Below, piece by piece: positions 1 through 12,900 of a stretch of 64,000 bases of DNA (its first letter is position 1; each line of letters opens with the position of its first letter). Below the pieces are notes generated by a model that saw only the letters and a program-made list of their open reading frames with translations, was not told where the DNA came from and did not search any database. The position numbers and the translations under genes were made by a program. The DNA comes from Valencia hispanica (taxonomy: Eukaryota > Chordata > Actinopteri > Cyprinodontiformes > Valenciidae), in assembly GCA_963556495.2 (NCBI GenBank), contig OY747722.1, positions 22,273,001 to 22,337,000 on the forward strand. Reading direction: 5' to 3'.

Positions 1-2797
1 TTTGAGATAATGTTTGCCAGACGTTTAGGTCAGAATAGTTTGAGTCAGGCTGGTTTTGAGTGAGGTCGAAGGATATACACTTTCAGTCTGTTTGTGTGTC
101 GGCAGAAGATTGATAATGTGGGTGTAGGTTTTAGATGTAGGTGTGTAAAGTAGTGATTTATGGTGTCCTACATGGAGTGAGAAAATCCAGTTTGGAAAAT
201 CCAGTTTGGAAAATCAAGGAAAACCTCTCATTGGGGAGTCGAGCTAAATGCCAACCAGAACAGGGCCCATTCAGGAATCAATTTGCAAGTTTAAAAAAAT
301 CAAAACTTTCCCTTTGATTTTTCTTTGAGTTTGATCATTTGCTGTATTAATTAGTTGTATGCCTTGTCACATCCGAAAATGCCTGTATATGTAGTAGCTA
401 CTACTTTAACTGAACAATGTCTGTATTTCTGTTTGCTCGCTAAAATGCAACTGCCTAACTTGTCTTGCCACAAATCTGGTATGATTACTGAAAGACGGAA
501 AAAAAAAAAAAAAAAACCCGTGTTTGGGTCCTCAAGGACTAAATAAAGTTCTACACAAGTACAGGCCATTTACCATGTTATCTAATTCCTACTTTTGTTA
601 CTTTTGCAGTAAAATGTCTGTTAATGCACAGTGGCACAGTTTGTAGTACTGTTGCCTTGCAGCAAGAAGGTCCTGGGTTCAAATCCCAGCCTTCTGCATG
701 GAGTTTGCATGTTCTCCCTGTGCATGTGTGGGTTCTCTCCGGGCACTCCGGCTTCTTCTCAGTCCAAAAACATTGCCCTTAGGTATGAGTGAATGTGTGC
801 ATGGTTGTTTGTCCTGTATGTCTCTGTGTTGCCCTGCGACATGGCGACCTGTCCAGGGTGTACCCCGCTTCTCACCGCATCAGACCCCCCCGCATATGAA
901 TGACTGGTACAGAAAATGGATGGATGTCTGTCTGTTAATGAGACTCATGGCTGTGTGTGTGCTGTCACTGTGCTCTTCCAGGAGAATTGCGCATGTGCGA
1001 TTAATTTGCTGTGCATATGCCCCAACCGTAGCGTGGCTGCTGCACGAGCTCACCCGTCTGTGAGCTCTCTTGAGACGAGTAAGGAGTCCATGATGGCACC
1101 GCTGTTTGGTGGGTGGATACGCGCTTCATGTCGTATCAACCCCAAAATGTATATGTTGTTCCTGATCCCATTTGCTGAAAACAAAATCCATCCATAACAT
1201 TTTGAGTTATCTTGCTAACAGACAGACGGGCACGAAAACATGTACCTCCTGGCAGAAAAACAATAATATTTAAAAATGGGGGGAAAAAGTTAGCATCTAA
1301 CAAAGTTTTCCTCTGTTTGCTTCACTTAAACACAAACTGGATTTATTGCTGGTTTTACATAACAGACTACACTGCACAACAAAAACTCAACATAAGATTT
1401 TCTCTTGATTTTTCTAAATCTTGTCAGATTGGCCCTGACCCCATAGCAGTTAAATTGTGACCTTTTACTGAAAATGGCAAAGGATTTAAAGGAAATTTTA
1501 AACGGCATGCAATAAAAATATTTTTCTTTCATGTGGGTCATTCGGCAGCTAAGGTTTAGTATTTTGATGTGCTGGATGTGGTTTATTTCCCCTTTTTTGT
1601 TTAAACATAGATTTAAAAAAATCTAAGTCAGATTTCCATCATAAGAATGTTAATATACTTTTAAGACTATATTCATTGGCACCCCTGGATAACATCTCAA
1701 AATGTAATCTTAAGTGATAATTAATAAATGCAAGAAAATAAATAAAACCTTTTAATTTGAGGATTGATATTTACTGATGAAAAAACCTAATATTCAAAAG
1801 TTTTTGGGGGTTTTTTCACCAAAGTTTTGGTACCACACTTATTAGCAACCCTAATAATAATTCCTGTTTTTGTTGTTGTTTTTAAGAAAAGATAGCATAA
1901 TTTAAATTTATACCTTTTTGAGTTCCTCAAAGACTCTACGAACTTCCTTAATCCATCCATATTGGATTGAGACTGGATAGAGCATTGAAATTTGTTTCCT
2001 GGAAGTTTAGTTGATCCTTAAATCTAAAAGAAAATAACATGAGATGACGTGGAAAAGTATCATACCTGGTCATGCCTGATACAACAGGACACTGTGAATT
2101 CTTCTCCATTGATCTCAGTAACAAAACTTTACAGAACAGTGCTTTAAAAGCCGCACACGTTTTTCAATAACGTGACAGGACTTGAAGTTCTACTGTACAA
2201 AACCCACTTTATTTATTCACATCAGACCAAAATGACGTTGTTTTCAAAACACATACATAGCAAGATGAGGAAACCGCATGATGGCAGCTTAAGATGAGAT
2301 TTTCTGCAACGAACACTGTTGGGTGGATTGATTGTTGAGTAAAGAATGAATCTGTGATAAAGCACCTCATGCCTGCTGTTGAGCACAGGGGAGGATCTAT
2401 GATGCCGTGGGTTGACTTGTTTTCCAAACGCCACGGGAACCTCATAGGAGTCCCCTGAGTCATGAATATTTCTAAGCCTAACTCCGGTTCTTACAGTAAA
2501 CATATGTAATGGAAATTGGACATTAGAGGATGTGCTAATGGGGAATCCATGTTGAGACACATTATGGGTGTAAGAAATGTATGTCAAAATAATTTTGATA
2601 ACTTGTTTATTTAAAATAATGATGATAAAGCTGTAAAGTGTTAAGTAAATACTGGCTGCACTAACTGATGTTAGACACTCTCTCCCCCTGACCACGTTAT
2701 CTGAACAGCTGACGTCTGCTCTGACCTTAACGCTTCCTCCTCGTTAACGTAAAGCCCACCCAGTGAAATGATTTGTGCCCCTCCTCTCCGCCTAGTG
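1..2797. other. Upstream sequence, probably a cald1 intron; no coding exon seen
   Basis: AT-rich non-coding DNA. I see no reading frame resembling the caldesmon N terminus, so the first coding exon(s) should lie left of the window. It holds a short tandem repeat (about 181-218), an A-run near 500, a tRNA-derived SINE (about 625-935), and a pyrimidine-rich tract at 2776-2793 that ends in CTAG and would be the ancestral splice acceptor of the next exon. Confidence 0.6.
625..937 (+). repeat. tRNA-derived SINE with LINE-like tail
   Basis: The left end reads like a tRNA gene turned SINE: a degenerate A-box region, then a B box GGTTCAAATCC at 676-686. The body matches the very common fish repeat beginning GGAGTTTGCATGTTCTCCC, and it ends in an ATGGATGG-type tail near 915-930. 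The overlapping open frame at 698-1063 is repeat sequence, not a gene. The family name is not assigned; the boundaries are approximate. Confidence 0.75.
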
Positions 2798-3501
2798 CAG
2801 TGTTTCTCAAATTATGGGGCGAGCCCCACTAGTGGGGCGCAGAGGTATTGCAGGTGGGGCGTGACATCAATGGGATTTAAATAGTTTCCCCCCCTAGATT
2901 CTGTTGTTGTGAATGTTTCACTGCCCTCTAAATTAAATCAACCAGCTCCTCCCTCTCACAAAATTAAACACACTCAAATAAATTAGCAATTGTGATCACG
3001 TTGGAATATATCGCAGCAGAACAAAACAAGCTGAAGTAGCCGTATTATCAGAGATTCCATCCACAAAATGTACAAATATCTAAAAAGATCAGGGAACGTT
3101 TCAGAGTAAGAGAAGTCACACGGTCAACCACGGAGGAAATACAGGGATGAGTATCTTGCTCTTGATTTATTTTATTAGTATTTTTTATTTTGTACTTTTG
3201 AAAGCTTTGTAAATTTGATAAAACTACAACTTTTATTTTCTCCAACTGTGAGCTGAAGTTCTACATGTAGCAACTACTGACAGCATATATTTCTGAGCCG
3301 GTTTTATACCAGTGCGCAACCCCTTTTTCCAACTAATTTATACCCTTAAAAACTTGTAGACTAACTCCGCTATTTAAATACATAAAACACTTTAAAAATC
3401 AGGCGTGGTCACCATTCTGTTGGGGCGATAAAAGCATGGGGGGCTTGTGTATGCTCCTTTGACCAAGGAGGGGAATGATAAAAAAAGTTTGAGAAACACT
3501 G
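2798..3501. mobile_element. Non-autonomous hAT element at the cald1 splice acceptor
   Basis: The 704-bp element is bounded by perfect 14-bp inverted ends, CAGTGTTTCTCAAA at 2798-2811 and its reverse complement at 3488-3501. It is flanked by 8-bp target duplications that match 7 of 8 (2790-2797 and 3502-3509). A CAGTGNTTCTCAAA end with an 8-bp duplication is the signature of Charlie-like hAT elements. No transposase frame is present, so it was mobilised in trans. The right-hand duplication contains the AG used as the acceptor of the following cald1 exon. Confidence 0.85.
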
Positions 3502-3507
3502 CCCTAG

Positions 3508-3934
3508 TGTGACAGAGTCCGTCCCTGTGAGCAGGTCCTACGGAGGTGGCGGGGACGACGAGGACCAGGCCTTGCAGGAGCGCATGGCCAAGCGCGAGGA
3601 GAGACGCCAGAGGCGCATGATGGAGGCGCTAGAGAGGCAGAAGCAGCTGGACCCCACCGCCGTGGACGTCGGCGATGGTGTTGGCCTGGAGAAGAACAGC
3701 ACAGAGGAGGAAAGGCCCTCCTGGCGTAGTCGCCGTTACCGTGACACCGTGGAGGACGACGAGAAAACTGAAAGCAGCAGCTCGAGGCGGGAGAAAAAAG
3801 AGCAAGAGGAGCCTAGAGAGGTGGAGGAGGAGGAGGAGGAGGAGGAGCCTGCTCCTGGGAGAGAAGAGGAAGAGGTGGAGCAGAAAGTTGAAATTGTGGA
3901 ATCCAAACCAAGCTGGTGCAATTTGAGAGAACAG
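3508..3934 (+). CDS. cald1: cald1 exon: N-terminal KREERRQ block and acidic linker
   Basis: Starts after CTAG in the target duplication of the adjacent hAT element; one base completes a codon, then 142 codons follow to AACAG|gtcagt. It encodes the conserved caldesmon block with REERRQRRM and ALERQKQLDPT, then a Glu-rich stretch with a GAG run (about 3820-3848). A second possible acceptor (GAGCAG, ending 3533) would remove nine residues in frame. Confidence 0.8.
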
Positions 3935-6900
3935 GTCAGTTATTTTCATCTCTCTTTATTCATTTCTGTGGTTTTCAGGACCTTACATGGAAGGTCAATC
4001 TAGCTTTTTAATATCACAACCACAAACGTCAGCATATTCGATTGTGATATTGGGTTATAGACCAACAGAGTAGTGCATACTTGTGAAACTGAAGGTTTGC
4101 CATCTCTGCTGAAGTAAAGCATCCCCCACAGCATGATGCTGCCACAAGGACATTCTTACCATGTGGATGGTGTGCTCAGGTTAATGGTACAGTGTTAATT
4201 TTTAGGTTGATTTCTATCAACTAATTGGGTCAATTCCAAAGACAGTGGTGCCAGATTAGGGTGGTGGTAGGGGGGTTGCATACATATGCACCATATGTGT
4301 CTGTCATATAAAATCCCATTAAAACACACTGAAATTTGTGGAAATGTAGAAAAGTTCAGGGGTTAATTTACTTGCTGCTGACAAATTCCTGCAAATATGA
4401 TGCTTGTCTCTACAGGCATCAACAGAGGAGAGTGTATTGCAACACCAGGTATGCTCACTCAGTCACTGCCAATTTATTTATTTATTTATTTTTTAAAGAA
4501 ATCCTTGAGCGAATCCTTGATCTGTGCTTCAAAGAACTGCTGTAATCCCTTTTCTTAGGATCTCATTGAAGAAGAAACCCATTCGGTAGTCAGTGAAAGT
4601 TCAAATCAGGCCAAGTCTGCAAACTCAGAGGCTGAGGAGGATTCAGTAGCATCAAGGGAGGCTGAAGAGGTACCTGGGGATGATTATGTAGATATCCCAA
4701 CAGAGAGCAAGAGTTTATTACTAAATGACTTTGAAGAGGACTTTCAGGTATCTGAGATACAGCAATCAGAGGATAAGGAGGTATCATACATGCGGTAAGA
4801 ACTTCAGTATAGGCGTGCTGCACAGCTTAAAAAAAATTAATAAAAAAATATCTCCCTGGGTAACTTCAGTGTCTTAATGCGGGTTTGAGATTCGTGATCA
4901 GACTTCTTAAGGATTTCAGTAAAGGGTAAAAAAGAAAAGAAATCTCATGTGACTAATAGAGCAGGACGCTGAAATTACCCGAGCACCTCGTGTCTGTGGT
5001 GTGGTTCGCACCGTAGCTGAGGCTACTTTTAATGGACTCTGTTACGTTTCACAGAGTGATCACTGTGTTCCTTCTGCAAGTCTTCCACTTCAACAACTCA
5101 TCACATTTCAGTCACATTTCATTTGGATTTTGCTCACCATCATCAACCACGCCCCCCTTTGCCCTGCGTCTCCGCCGCCTCTTCCTCGCACCTCACCATC
5201 GCTCTGTTGTTGTTCCTCTGTGTGTGGCGGCAGGTGAACGAGAGGGACGAGTCTGAGGAGGATCAGAGAAAGCATAACGGAGGGCTGCATGACGAGGAGG
5301 CTCCCAAACAGCACAAGAAACCCGAGAGGACCCTCAGGTACGCGCATGCTGAGTCATCGTCTGCTTCTCGTATTGAGGCTAAGGTCCTCGTAAATATTTA
5401 TGAATGTTTAGCAATTTTAAGCTGAGTTCCTTACCTTAACTGTTCCTTTAGATAGCAGTTGAAAAATAAAATCAAAAAACGTTTCCTATCCTATTGTCCA
5501 CAATGTAATATAGGTTTCTTCAGTGTTTTTTTTTTTATGTTGGTTTTACATAAAAGATAAACAGAGTTCCCATAGTGTCTTCTCCTCTTCCTCAAGTACA
5601 TAAATTCATTACTTCATACTTTTTAGTTTCTAGCATCCATCTCTTTATCCGTCCATCCTTCCACTTGTCTGTCAATCTATCCGTCCATTTTTCTAACAAT
5701 CTGATCATCTGTCCATCCAGCAATTTTACCATTTCTCCATCCATGTCTCTCTCTGGCTACCCAACTATTCTTCCATCCATCGATCCATTCAGAGGTTTGT
5801 CCTGTCGTTTTTAGGGATGCCCCGAAATGAACATTTGGACCAATATTGATATTGCATTTGTCACCAATAACCGATATTTACAGATATTATATATATTTTC
5901 CTTCCACTTTTGACTGAAAAAACGACCAGACTGCTGGCATTACTTCCCGGCTTAAGTTAAACAACCCATAATCCTGTGCTCCATCACACCACTCAACAAA
6001 TATTACATGACCGACCCAGTGCCCTCCCCCTCAAGAAATGCAACAGTATACTGCAAAAAGGTGGAAATATCAGTTTTACTTATTGGCCCGATGCCGATAA
6101 GTTAAGAAAAATGTACCAACGTCTGCCGATACTGATGTTAATGTCAATATATTGTGCATCCTTAATCGTTTTTCCTTCAATCTGTTTACCCATTCATCCA
6201 TAGGTTCAATAAGTTGACTATCTGCCTATTAGTGTCTCTGTTCATCTGTCTGCCTGTTAATCCATCCATCTTTCCACTCATCTATCTGTTCCTCCATCCA
6301 ACAATCTGTTCATCCTTTTTATCCATTCAACTGTTCATGCGAGGATGGATGGATAGATAACCATGCAGGGCCATCCATCCATACATATATGCATGCATGC
6401 ATACATACATAGTGCAGTAGCTGGCAATTGGATGTTACTGAGAAATTAAGCCGTTGTGAGGCAACACCACTTCATCACTTGTGGCGCAAAGGTCACCTGA
6501 GAGGATCAAATCCAGCAAATATGACTGTGCCTGTGTAGTTTTTTAAAAATATATTTTTGGTGCTTTTATATGATGAAGCGGCGGCCATTGATACTCCAGT
6601 TGCAGTTTGACATTTATTGTTTACCCCTGAGGCCTCTTACACTCTGCAGAATAATTAGAAAGCTAATCTAAATCAGTTTTTTTCCCCAAGCAAAAAGGTT
6701 TTTTGTTGGACATAAAAATCTACAAGTATTTATAACCCTTGAACTTATCCATATTTTGGCGAGCTATACCCACATAGTCTTTGTCTTTTTACTGGATAAT
6801 TAATTATAAACCAACACAAAGAAAAGTATACATGGCTACTTTTTAGCATTATTTGCAAATAGAAATCTGAAGTGTGACGTGCATTTGTATTAACCCCACC

Positions 6901-9900
6901 ATTTTTCAACAATTTGTAGTTGCAATTACAGCTACAGGTCTTTCAGAGGATTATTCTATCAGCTTTGCAGCTGAACACTCGAGCATGAGTCTTTTGCAAG
7001 GCACTGCATTACTGTGCAAAGGAGTTCTGTCTTTGTTCATTTTCTGAGAGCGAAAAATCCCTCGGCGTCTGTGTTTAAATATTAAGTCCTGATCAAATGT
7101 CAAGAGGTAACCTTAGTCCATGTTTTCGTGTCTTGCTCAGCCGTGGCAGCGTCCGTTCCCCCGAGGTGTCCGCTGGCGACGAGCAGGACGACGACGCCCG
7201 CCTGGAGGCAGAGCGCAAGCTGGAGGAGCTGAAGCGCCGGCGCGATGACGCCGAGAGCGAGGAGTTCGAGAGGATGAGGCAGAAGCAGCAGGAGGCTGAA
7301 GCCGAGCTGGAGGAGCTGAAGAGGAAGCGGGAGGAGAGGAGGAAGGTGCTGGAGGAGGAGGAGAGGCAGCGGAAGCAGGAGGAGGCGGAACGGAAAGCCA
7401 GAGAGGAGGTGATATTTTTACAAAAAGCACTTTCCCCCCCCTCTTTTTTTTTTCTTTTATGTTGGCAGAGGCTAGAACAACCCTTCACACTGACGCCCTC
7501 GCCCTATTTGTAAAGTTTAGCCTCCATCTGTCGCTCTTTCCTCTTCCTCTCACAAACAGCCTCATCCTGACGTCTCTCTATGCATCTTCCTTTGTGTCTT
7601 TGTGTTCGCCTAAATGGAGGTGTCGTTGGTTTTCCTTCTATCTGCTCTCCCCGAGGACCCCCCCCCGCGCTCTCGCCAGTCACCCTGACTGGTCGTCTTT
7701 GTTGATCTTGGCACCGAACGTGGCGGCCCGCCTCTCGGCATCAGCCCCCGTTCTCTTCCTCTTGTGTGATGTTAATGAGGCCTTTTGGTTTGTAATTAAA
7801 AGATGGCCCAGAGATAGAGAACGACTAATTAACCAAGACAAGGAAGCTGGAGAGGGTAGACACACTGCCAAGCACCAGCCATTGTCTGAAATTACTACAA
7901 ATGGCTCGCGCGTTAATTGGTTTTTGTATCCGTTTGTTGGGTTGTTGTCCAAAATGGGCCGCTGTCTGACGGAGGGGACAACTGTAAATAAGAATATCCT
8001 CTGAGTGATTTTAAAAGGTCTGTAACCTGCTTCAATGGATGAACTAAACCAGTTTGATTTGTCTTGGATTGCTTCGGTTGGCCCTGATTTTTGAGTGTGT
8101 GACACATAATTTCATGCAAGAATTAATTTTACTTTCACTGTCCTTGCATATGAATTTTTCCCATGGATAGATACAGAGTGCTGTGAAATTTTTTTTTCAT
8201 ATTGCTTCCGTTTTTGCTTTCTTGTCACACAACAATACACAACATCAGACAAAGTTGACCCAAGTAAATCCAAAATTATTTGTATAAGTTTTATTTGGGT
8301 GGGAAATGTATCCAAACCAAACCTGGCCTTGTGTGGAAAGATAAATCTAATGTTTCTTCCAAGATTTTTTGTTTCAAGCAATGAGCCTTTTATCGCCTTT
8401 TTAGCCAACTTTTATTTGTATCAATGTTTTAATTCAGCTACATTGAAGAGTTTTTGGGGGTTTTTCACATCAGCGGCCTGTTTTAAAGTCCTACTGAAGC
8501 ATCTGAGTCAGATTGCAGTGTAGACTTTGACTAGACCATTCTAGGATCTCGTTTGTTTTTGTTTTTAGCCGAGCAGAGGCGGACTTGCTTGAGGTCAGAC
8601 ACTGATGGCTGGATATTCTCCTTCAGGATTTTATGTTAGAGCAAAATTCATAGTTCCATTAATTTAGTCAAGTCGTCCAGGTCCTGAAAAAGCAGAGCCC
8701 CAGAGCATCACACTGCCACCACCATGTTTGACTGTCTGATGTTTTATGCAAGAAGTGAAGCGACATGCACCTTTAAGTTCCACTTCTTTCTCGTCAGTTC
8801 TCAGAATACTTTCCCCAAAGTCTTCGGTGTCTTCAAGATGTCTTTGGGCAAATTTGAGATGGGTCTTTGGCCAAAAACCTGACTAAAACCCCTTGTACAC
8901 TTTCCCATTGTTGCACTCTAACCGTTTTTTCAGATGTTGTTTTCGGTTGTTTTCTGACCTCCTGGGTGAGTATTTGACTAGCTGATAAGAGAACGTTTGG
9001 AAGTTCGGCCACTGCTGGGAACGTTTGACACTGCATCATGTTTTCTCTATTTGTAGATAACGGCTCTGACTGTGGTTCACTGAGTCCCAGTGCATTAGAA
9101 ATGGCGTTGTGGCCTTTCCCAGACTGATAGATGTTTCTAAAATGTTTTTTGAATCTCTTTAGATCAGGGCTAATGGAAACAATCAGTTCATTTGCCATTT
9201 GAAAGCGGGGGCTTAGGGCTGGACGATATGACCTCAAATCTATACTGCGATATATTAATTTATTTTCTTTATACATGTCAAAATGAACATTCTCACTTTG
9301 CAGCAGAATAACTTCAAGAAAGTTTAGAATGCCATTTAAAGAACAATTATTATGCAAAAAGCATTTCAAAAATATTCAAATCTTTTTTTCCAAAAAATTC
9401 AACACAGAAATTCTCACAACATAAAGATGAAGATTTTTTAAAATAAATTAAAAGCTTTGATAACACTCAAAAATAAAGCTGCACATATTTGAATTAAAAT
9501 TGCTTGAAGTTCCACAGGTTTTTTTTCTGTTAAATGAAAAACAACAAATTTGAAACTGTAAAGATGAACACTGAACATCAGTATTTATCATCCTTGTTGA
9601 CATCATCAAAATGTGCAATCGTGGTCGGCACTCTACCTTTGGCTACATTTATATAATTTCTACCTTATACCTTTTATATCGCCCGCCACTGTGGGGGCTA
9701 TTCATTTTTCAGGTAGGACCAAGTTGGTTCGGATAGCTTTTTTGCCCTAAACATATGAAACCATCCATTGAGAGCTACCGTGTTTGTATTACAGTCCCGA
9801 TCAAAAGTTTAAGACCACTTGAAAAAAAATGGCAAAAAATCGTATTTTGCATGGTAGAGCTTTAACATGCAACAAGAAGAAATGAGAGTGAGACGAAACC

Positions 9901-12900
9901 TTTTTGAGCATGCAATTTACTGAAAACGTTTAAACTGAAACAGGCAGTTTTACAGCTGATCAAAAGTTTAAGACCACATGCCTTTTAAAAGGACAAATCT
10001 GTGGATTCATTGTTGCTTTCTGTCAGATAGTCACACTGTCATGACGTTCTGACAGCAAAAAACTTTGCCTTTTTTGAACGTGGTCGGGTTGTTGAACTGC
10101 ATAAGCAGGGTCTCTCTCAGCGCCATCACTGCTGAGGTGTGACGCAGTAAGACAGTCATTTGGAATTTCTTAAATGATCAAAGGAGCAAATATTTTTATG
10201 ACGCTGCTATATATGCATACAGCATAATTAGAGGATTGGGGGTTCAACAGTGTCCAGCAGCTCCTACGATAACAAAATGGAATTATCAAAGATGTGTAAA
10301 CGTAAAACGCTGATCAACTCTGTCGTGTGTGTCTGCCTCAGGAGGAGAAGAGGAAGATGAAAGAGGAGATTGAAAGGAGAAGGGCTGAGGCTGCTGAGAA
10401 GAGACAGAAGGTGGACGACACCGTGGACGGGGAGGGGAAACCATTCAAGTGTGTCAGTCCTCGAGGCTCTTCTCTGAAGGTAAGCACACCTTCTCAAGCT
10501 GTCCCTTCAAGGTCACATTAAGCATTCTTTTTAAATCATCTTCATTCCCTCCAAGCTTTTTATCCCTCAATGTTGCATGCAGGAAAATGTCCTAAATTTC
10601 TATCCTGCAACCACCGTAATGATATGGTATGAAACTGATTAATGTAAAGATTTATTTAAACAAAAAAACTCAGTAATAAAACAGTAAAAAAAAAAAAAAA
10701 AGCTTTGATTTATCCTTCAACCTAAAAACCTGTTGCTTTTTTGGCTTCTAGAACTGTCTCTATCAGGGATGGACCGGTAGAAGATTTTCACTGTATGCTG
10801 CTAACCTGGAGTAGAAATACCATGGTACTACGGTATAATTGAGTGTGAGCATGGTCTAATTACCCTGCATTCAGACTAGAGGCTCCTTTCTTCATGAATA
10901 ATGATGACACCTCTTACAGGGGAGTTAAGCAAGGCTTGAACACAAACATTTTGAAATGTTTGATTGAAAAACCTGCCCTGAGATCTTTTACGTTTTTGGT
11001 GCCATATCCAAGTAGCTTGATGTTTTCTGGTCGAATATAGGCTACATTTGTTTTTGCTGTTCTGGCAGGTAGAAACTAAGCAGGGGCTGGCGTAAGATTC
11101 GTGCAGCAGGATGACCAGTTGTGTGAGACAACATTTTAAAACAAAAATGCATACCAAATATTTTAATTCCAATGCAGCTAAAATAAGAAAGCATACCATC
11201 AATATCATGTTATAACATCATATTATTCTGATTTTCATACATGGACTTGAGCAAAATATTGAATAAACATTTGCTAAATGTAGTTTTGAGATGTTGTGTA
11301 GAGTTTAACTTTTTTTCCTGTTTACTATCGACTGAGACCAGTATTGCAAGCTGATATTAACTGAATTAGTCAGGCTATCTGCTCAGGGAGCCAGCATGCA
11401 GCTGAAACTCTTTCTTGTAAGTGAGATCAAAAGTTTAATAGCCTTCTTTAAGCCAGATGACCAGTAGGGGGCAGCACCTAGTGGGTTGGTCTAGTACTGT
11501 GCTGCTCTATTCACCATGCAGTCAAAGACGACTTTCTCAGACATCTCTTTAAAAAGACTTTAAACCGTACGGTGGACAATATTTGTGATGTCCAAATGGC
11601 AACTTTTTAAAACTTTAGTACGGCACGGATCGGTTGTATGGGACGCTTTTGCAATGGAAACAGTCAAAATGGCGTATCAACCCGTGCCGTACCGTTCATA
11701 AAACTGATTAGTATTTGTTTTTGTGATGAAGCCTAAGGATACTTAGTTGAAACAGTGTCCCTGGTGGTCAAAAGTCAGAATTTTGACTTTAAATTACTGA
11801 GACACTGGCTTCCAGAAACCGTCACATGAATCATCTCTATTATATAAATATTAAGGACCTGCTCATCCAGTTTGCTCTGTCCCCAATATTGGCCAGAGTA
11901 ATTTTACATAGTTCAGCAGAAACTGAATTTTTCCCCAAGAAATCACTGCTTAAAAAATGTTCTACTGCTTTTACAAATTTTTACTAGATATATTTCCTAC
12001 TAATGAGTATAGAATTGATAAATTAACGGGTGGTTCACACCGGCCGCAGAAGCGCTGCAAAACGGCGATCTCACGAAAATCGCGCGCTACCCTGTTCACA
12101 CCAGACCATTTCTCTGCCAGACAAGCGCTTCTGCTCAGCTGTTTTTTTTTTCAGAGCTATTTTTTTTTATCATGGGTATGTAAAGAACCTCATAAAGTGT
12201 GTCTCTGTGTTTGTTTGTTTATTTTCATCTTTATAGTCTGTTCAGATACACAGATATGATCGCATTTGTCAATCGTGGTGTTCTATTTTGAAAAATTGCT
12301 TTTATTTTGAAAATTGACCAGAGTGTCTTGATGTGACTTCATGCCAGAATTGACGCGGATTGCTCGCCCCAAAAAAAAGACCAGACGGCGAAACGATCGC
12401 TTCAAGGCGCGAGCCGGCCACGGAGGGTCGCGGCACTTCGCATTTGGTGTGAACTACACCATAGGTTAACAAGGGCGCCGAATGGAAGCGATCTCTGTTC
12501 CACGGCGCTTCGCAACGCTTCCGTGGCGCTTTACTGGCGCTTTCGTGTCCGGTGTGAACCAAGCCTAATACACATCACTCTAGAATAAAGTGTTAAACTA
12601 TGCATATAAAGGTTTACACTTCTATAAGGCCTCGTTCCCTCTATGCAAAACAGCACAGGTAGGTGCTATTTGGTAACTTTTGGTTTTTTTTAGGATCTGG
12701 AGTTTTCAGTAGAGCATTTCCACACTAGTTGAACTCTCGCTAGGCAGGCGCGGTTAAACCCAAACGGTTGTGGCGTCATACTAGTGCAACGAGAAACGTG
12801 ACGCACTAGTATGTTTTGTGCTTGTGTAAAGGAATGACTTTTTGTGACACCACTAGCTCCGCCTTAACTGTACCGCACCATTGTCCTATGGACATGGAAC

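Larger units (their letters stand above)
7409..10341. other. cald1 intron filled with DNA-transposon relics
   Basis: After about 7.4-8.1 kb of unremarkable sequence come an old Tc1-like relic (about 8168-9790), itself interrupted by another element, and a second Tc1-type fragment (9796-10200). Long open frames here (for example 7459-8004) are not supported by any homology I recognise. Confidence 0.65.

Noticed and set aside
628..700. Possible tRNA gene (B box GGTTCAAATCC)
   Set aside because: No cloverleaf can be drawn, the A box is degenerate, and the downstream sequence is a common fish SINE body.
698..1063. 121-codon open frame
   Set aside because: Its 5' part is the translation of the SINE body; no splice context or protein-like composition.
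2222..2695. 157-codon minus-strand open frame
   Set aside because: No recognisable domain, unusual composition, lies in intronic DNA of the opposite-strand gene.
3629..3949. Minus-strand Leu/Ser-rich frame opposite cald1
   Set aside because: Shadow of the Glu/Lys-rich cald1 exon; GAG repeats read as CTC on the other strand.
4559..4794. cald1 exon donor at 4794 (CG|gtaaga)
   Set aside because: Although a good donor, joining it to the next exon creates an immediate stop; donors at 4780 or 4748 keep the frame.
5635..6410. Regularly spaced CATCC repeats that resemble a CRISPR-like array
   Set aside because: Degenerate 4-bp microsatellite with no unique equal-length spacers, in a vertebrate intron.
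7459..8004. 181-codon plus-strand frame after a cald1 exon
   Set aside because: Starts inside the intron without an acceptor and has no homology I recognise; the cald1 exon ends with a good donor at 7408.
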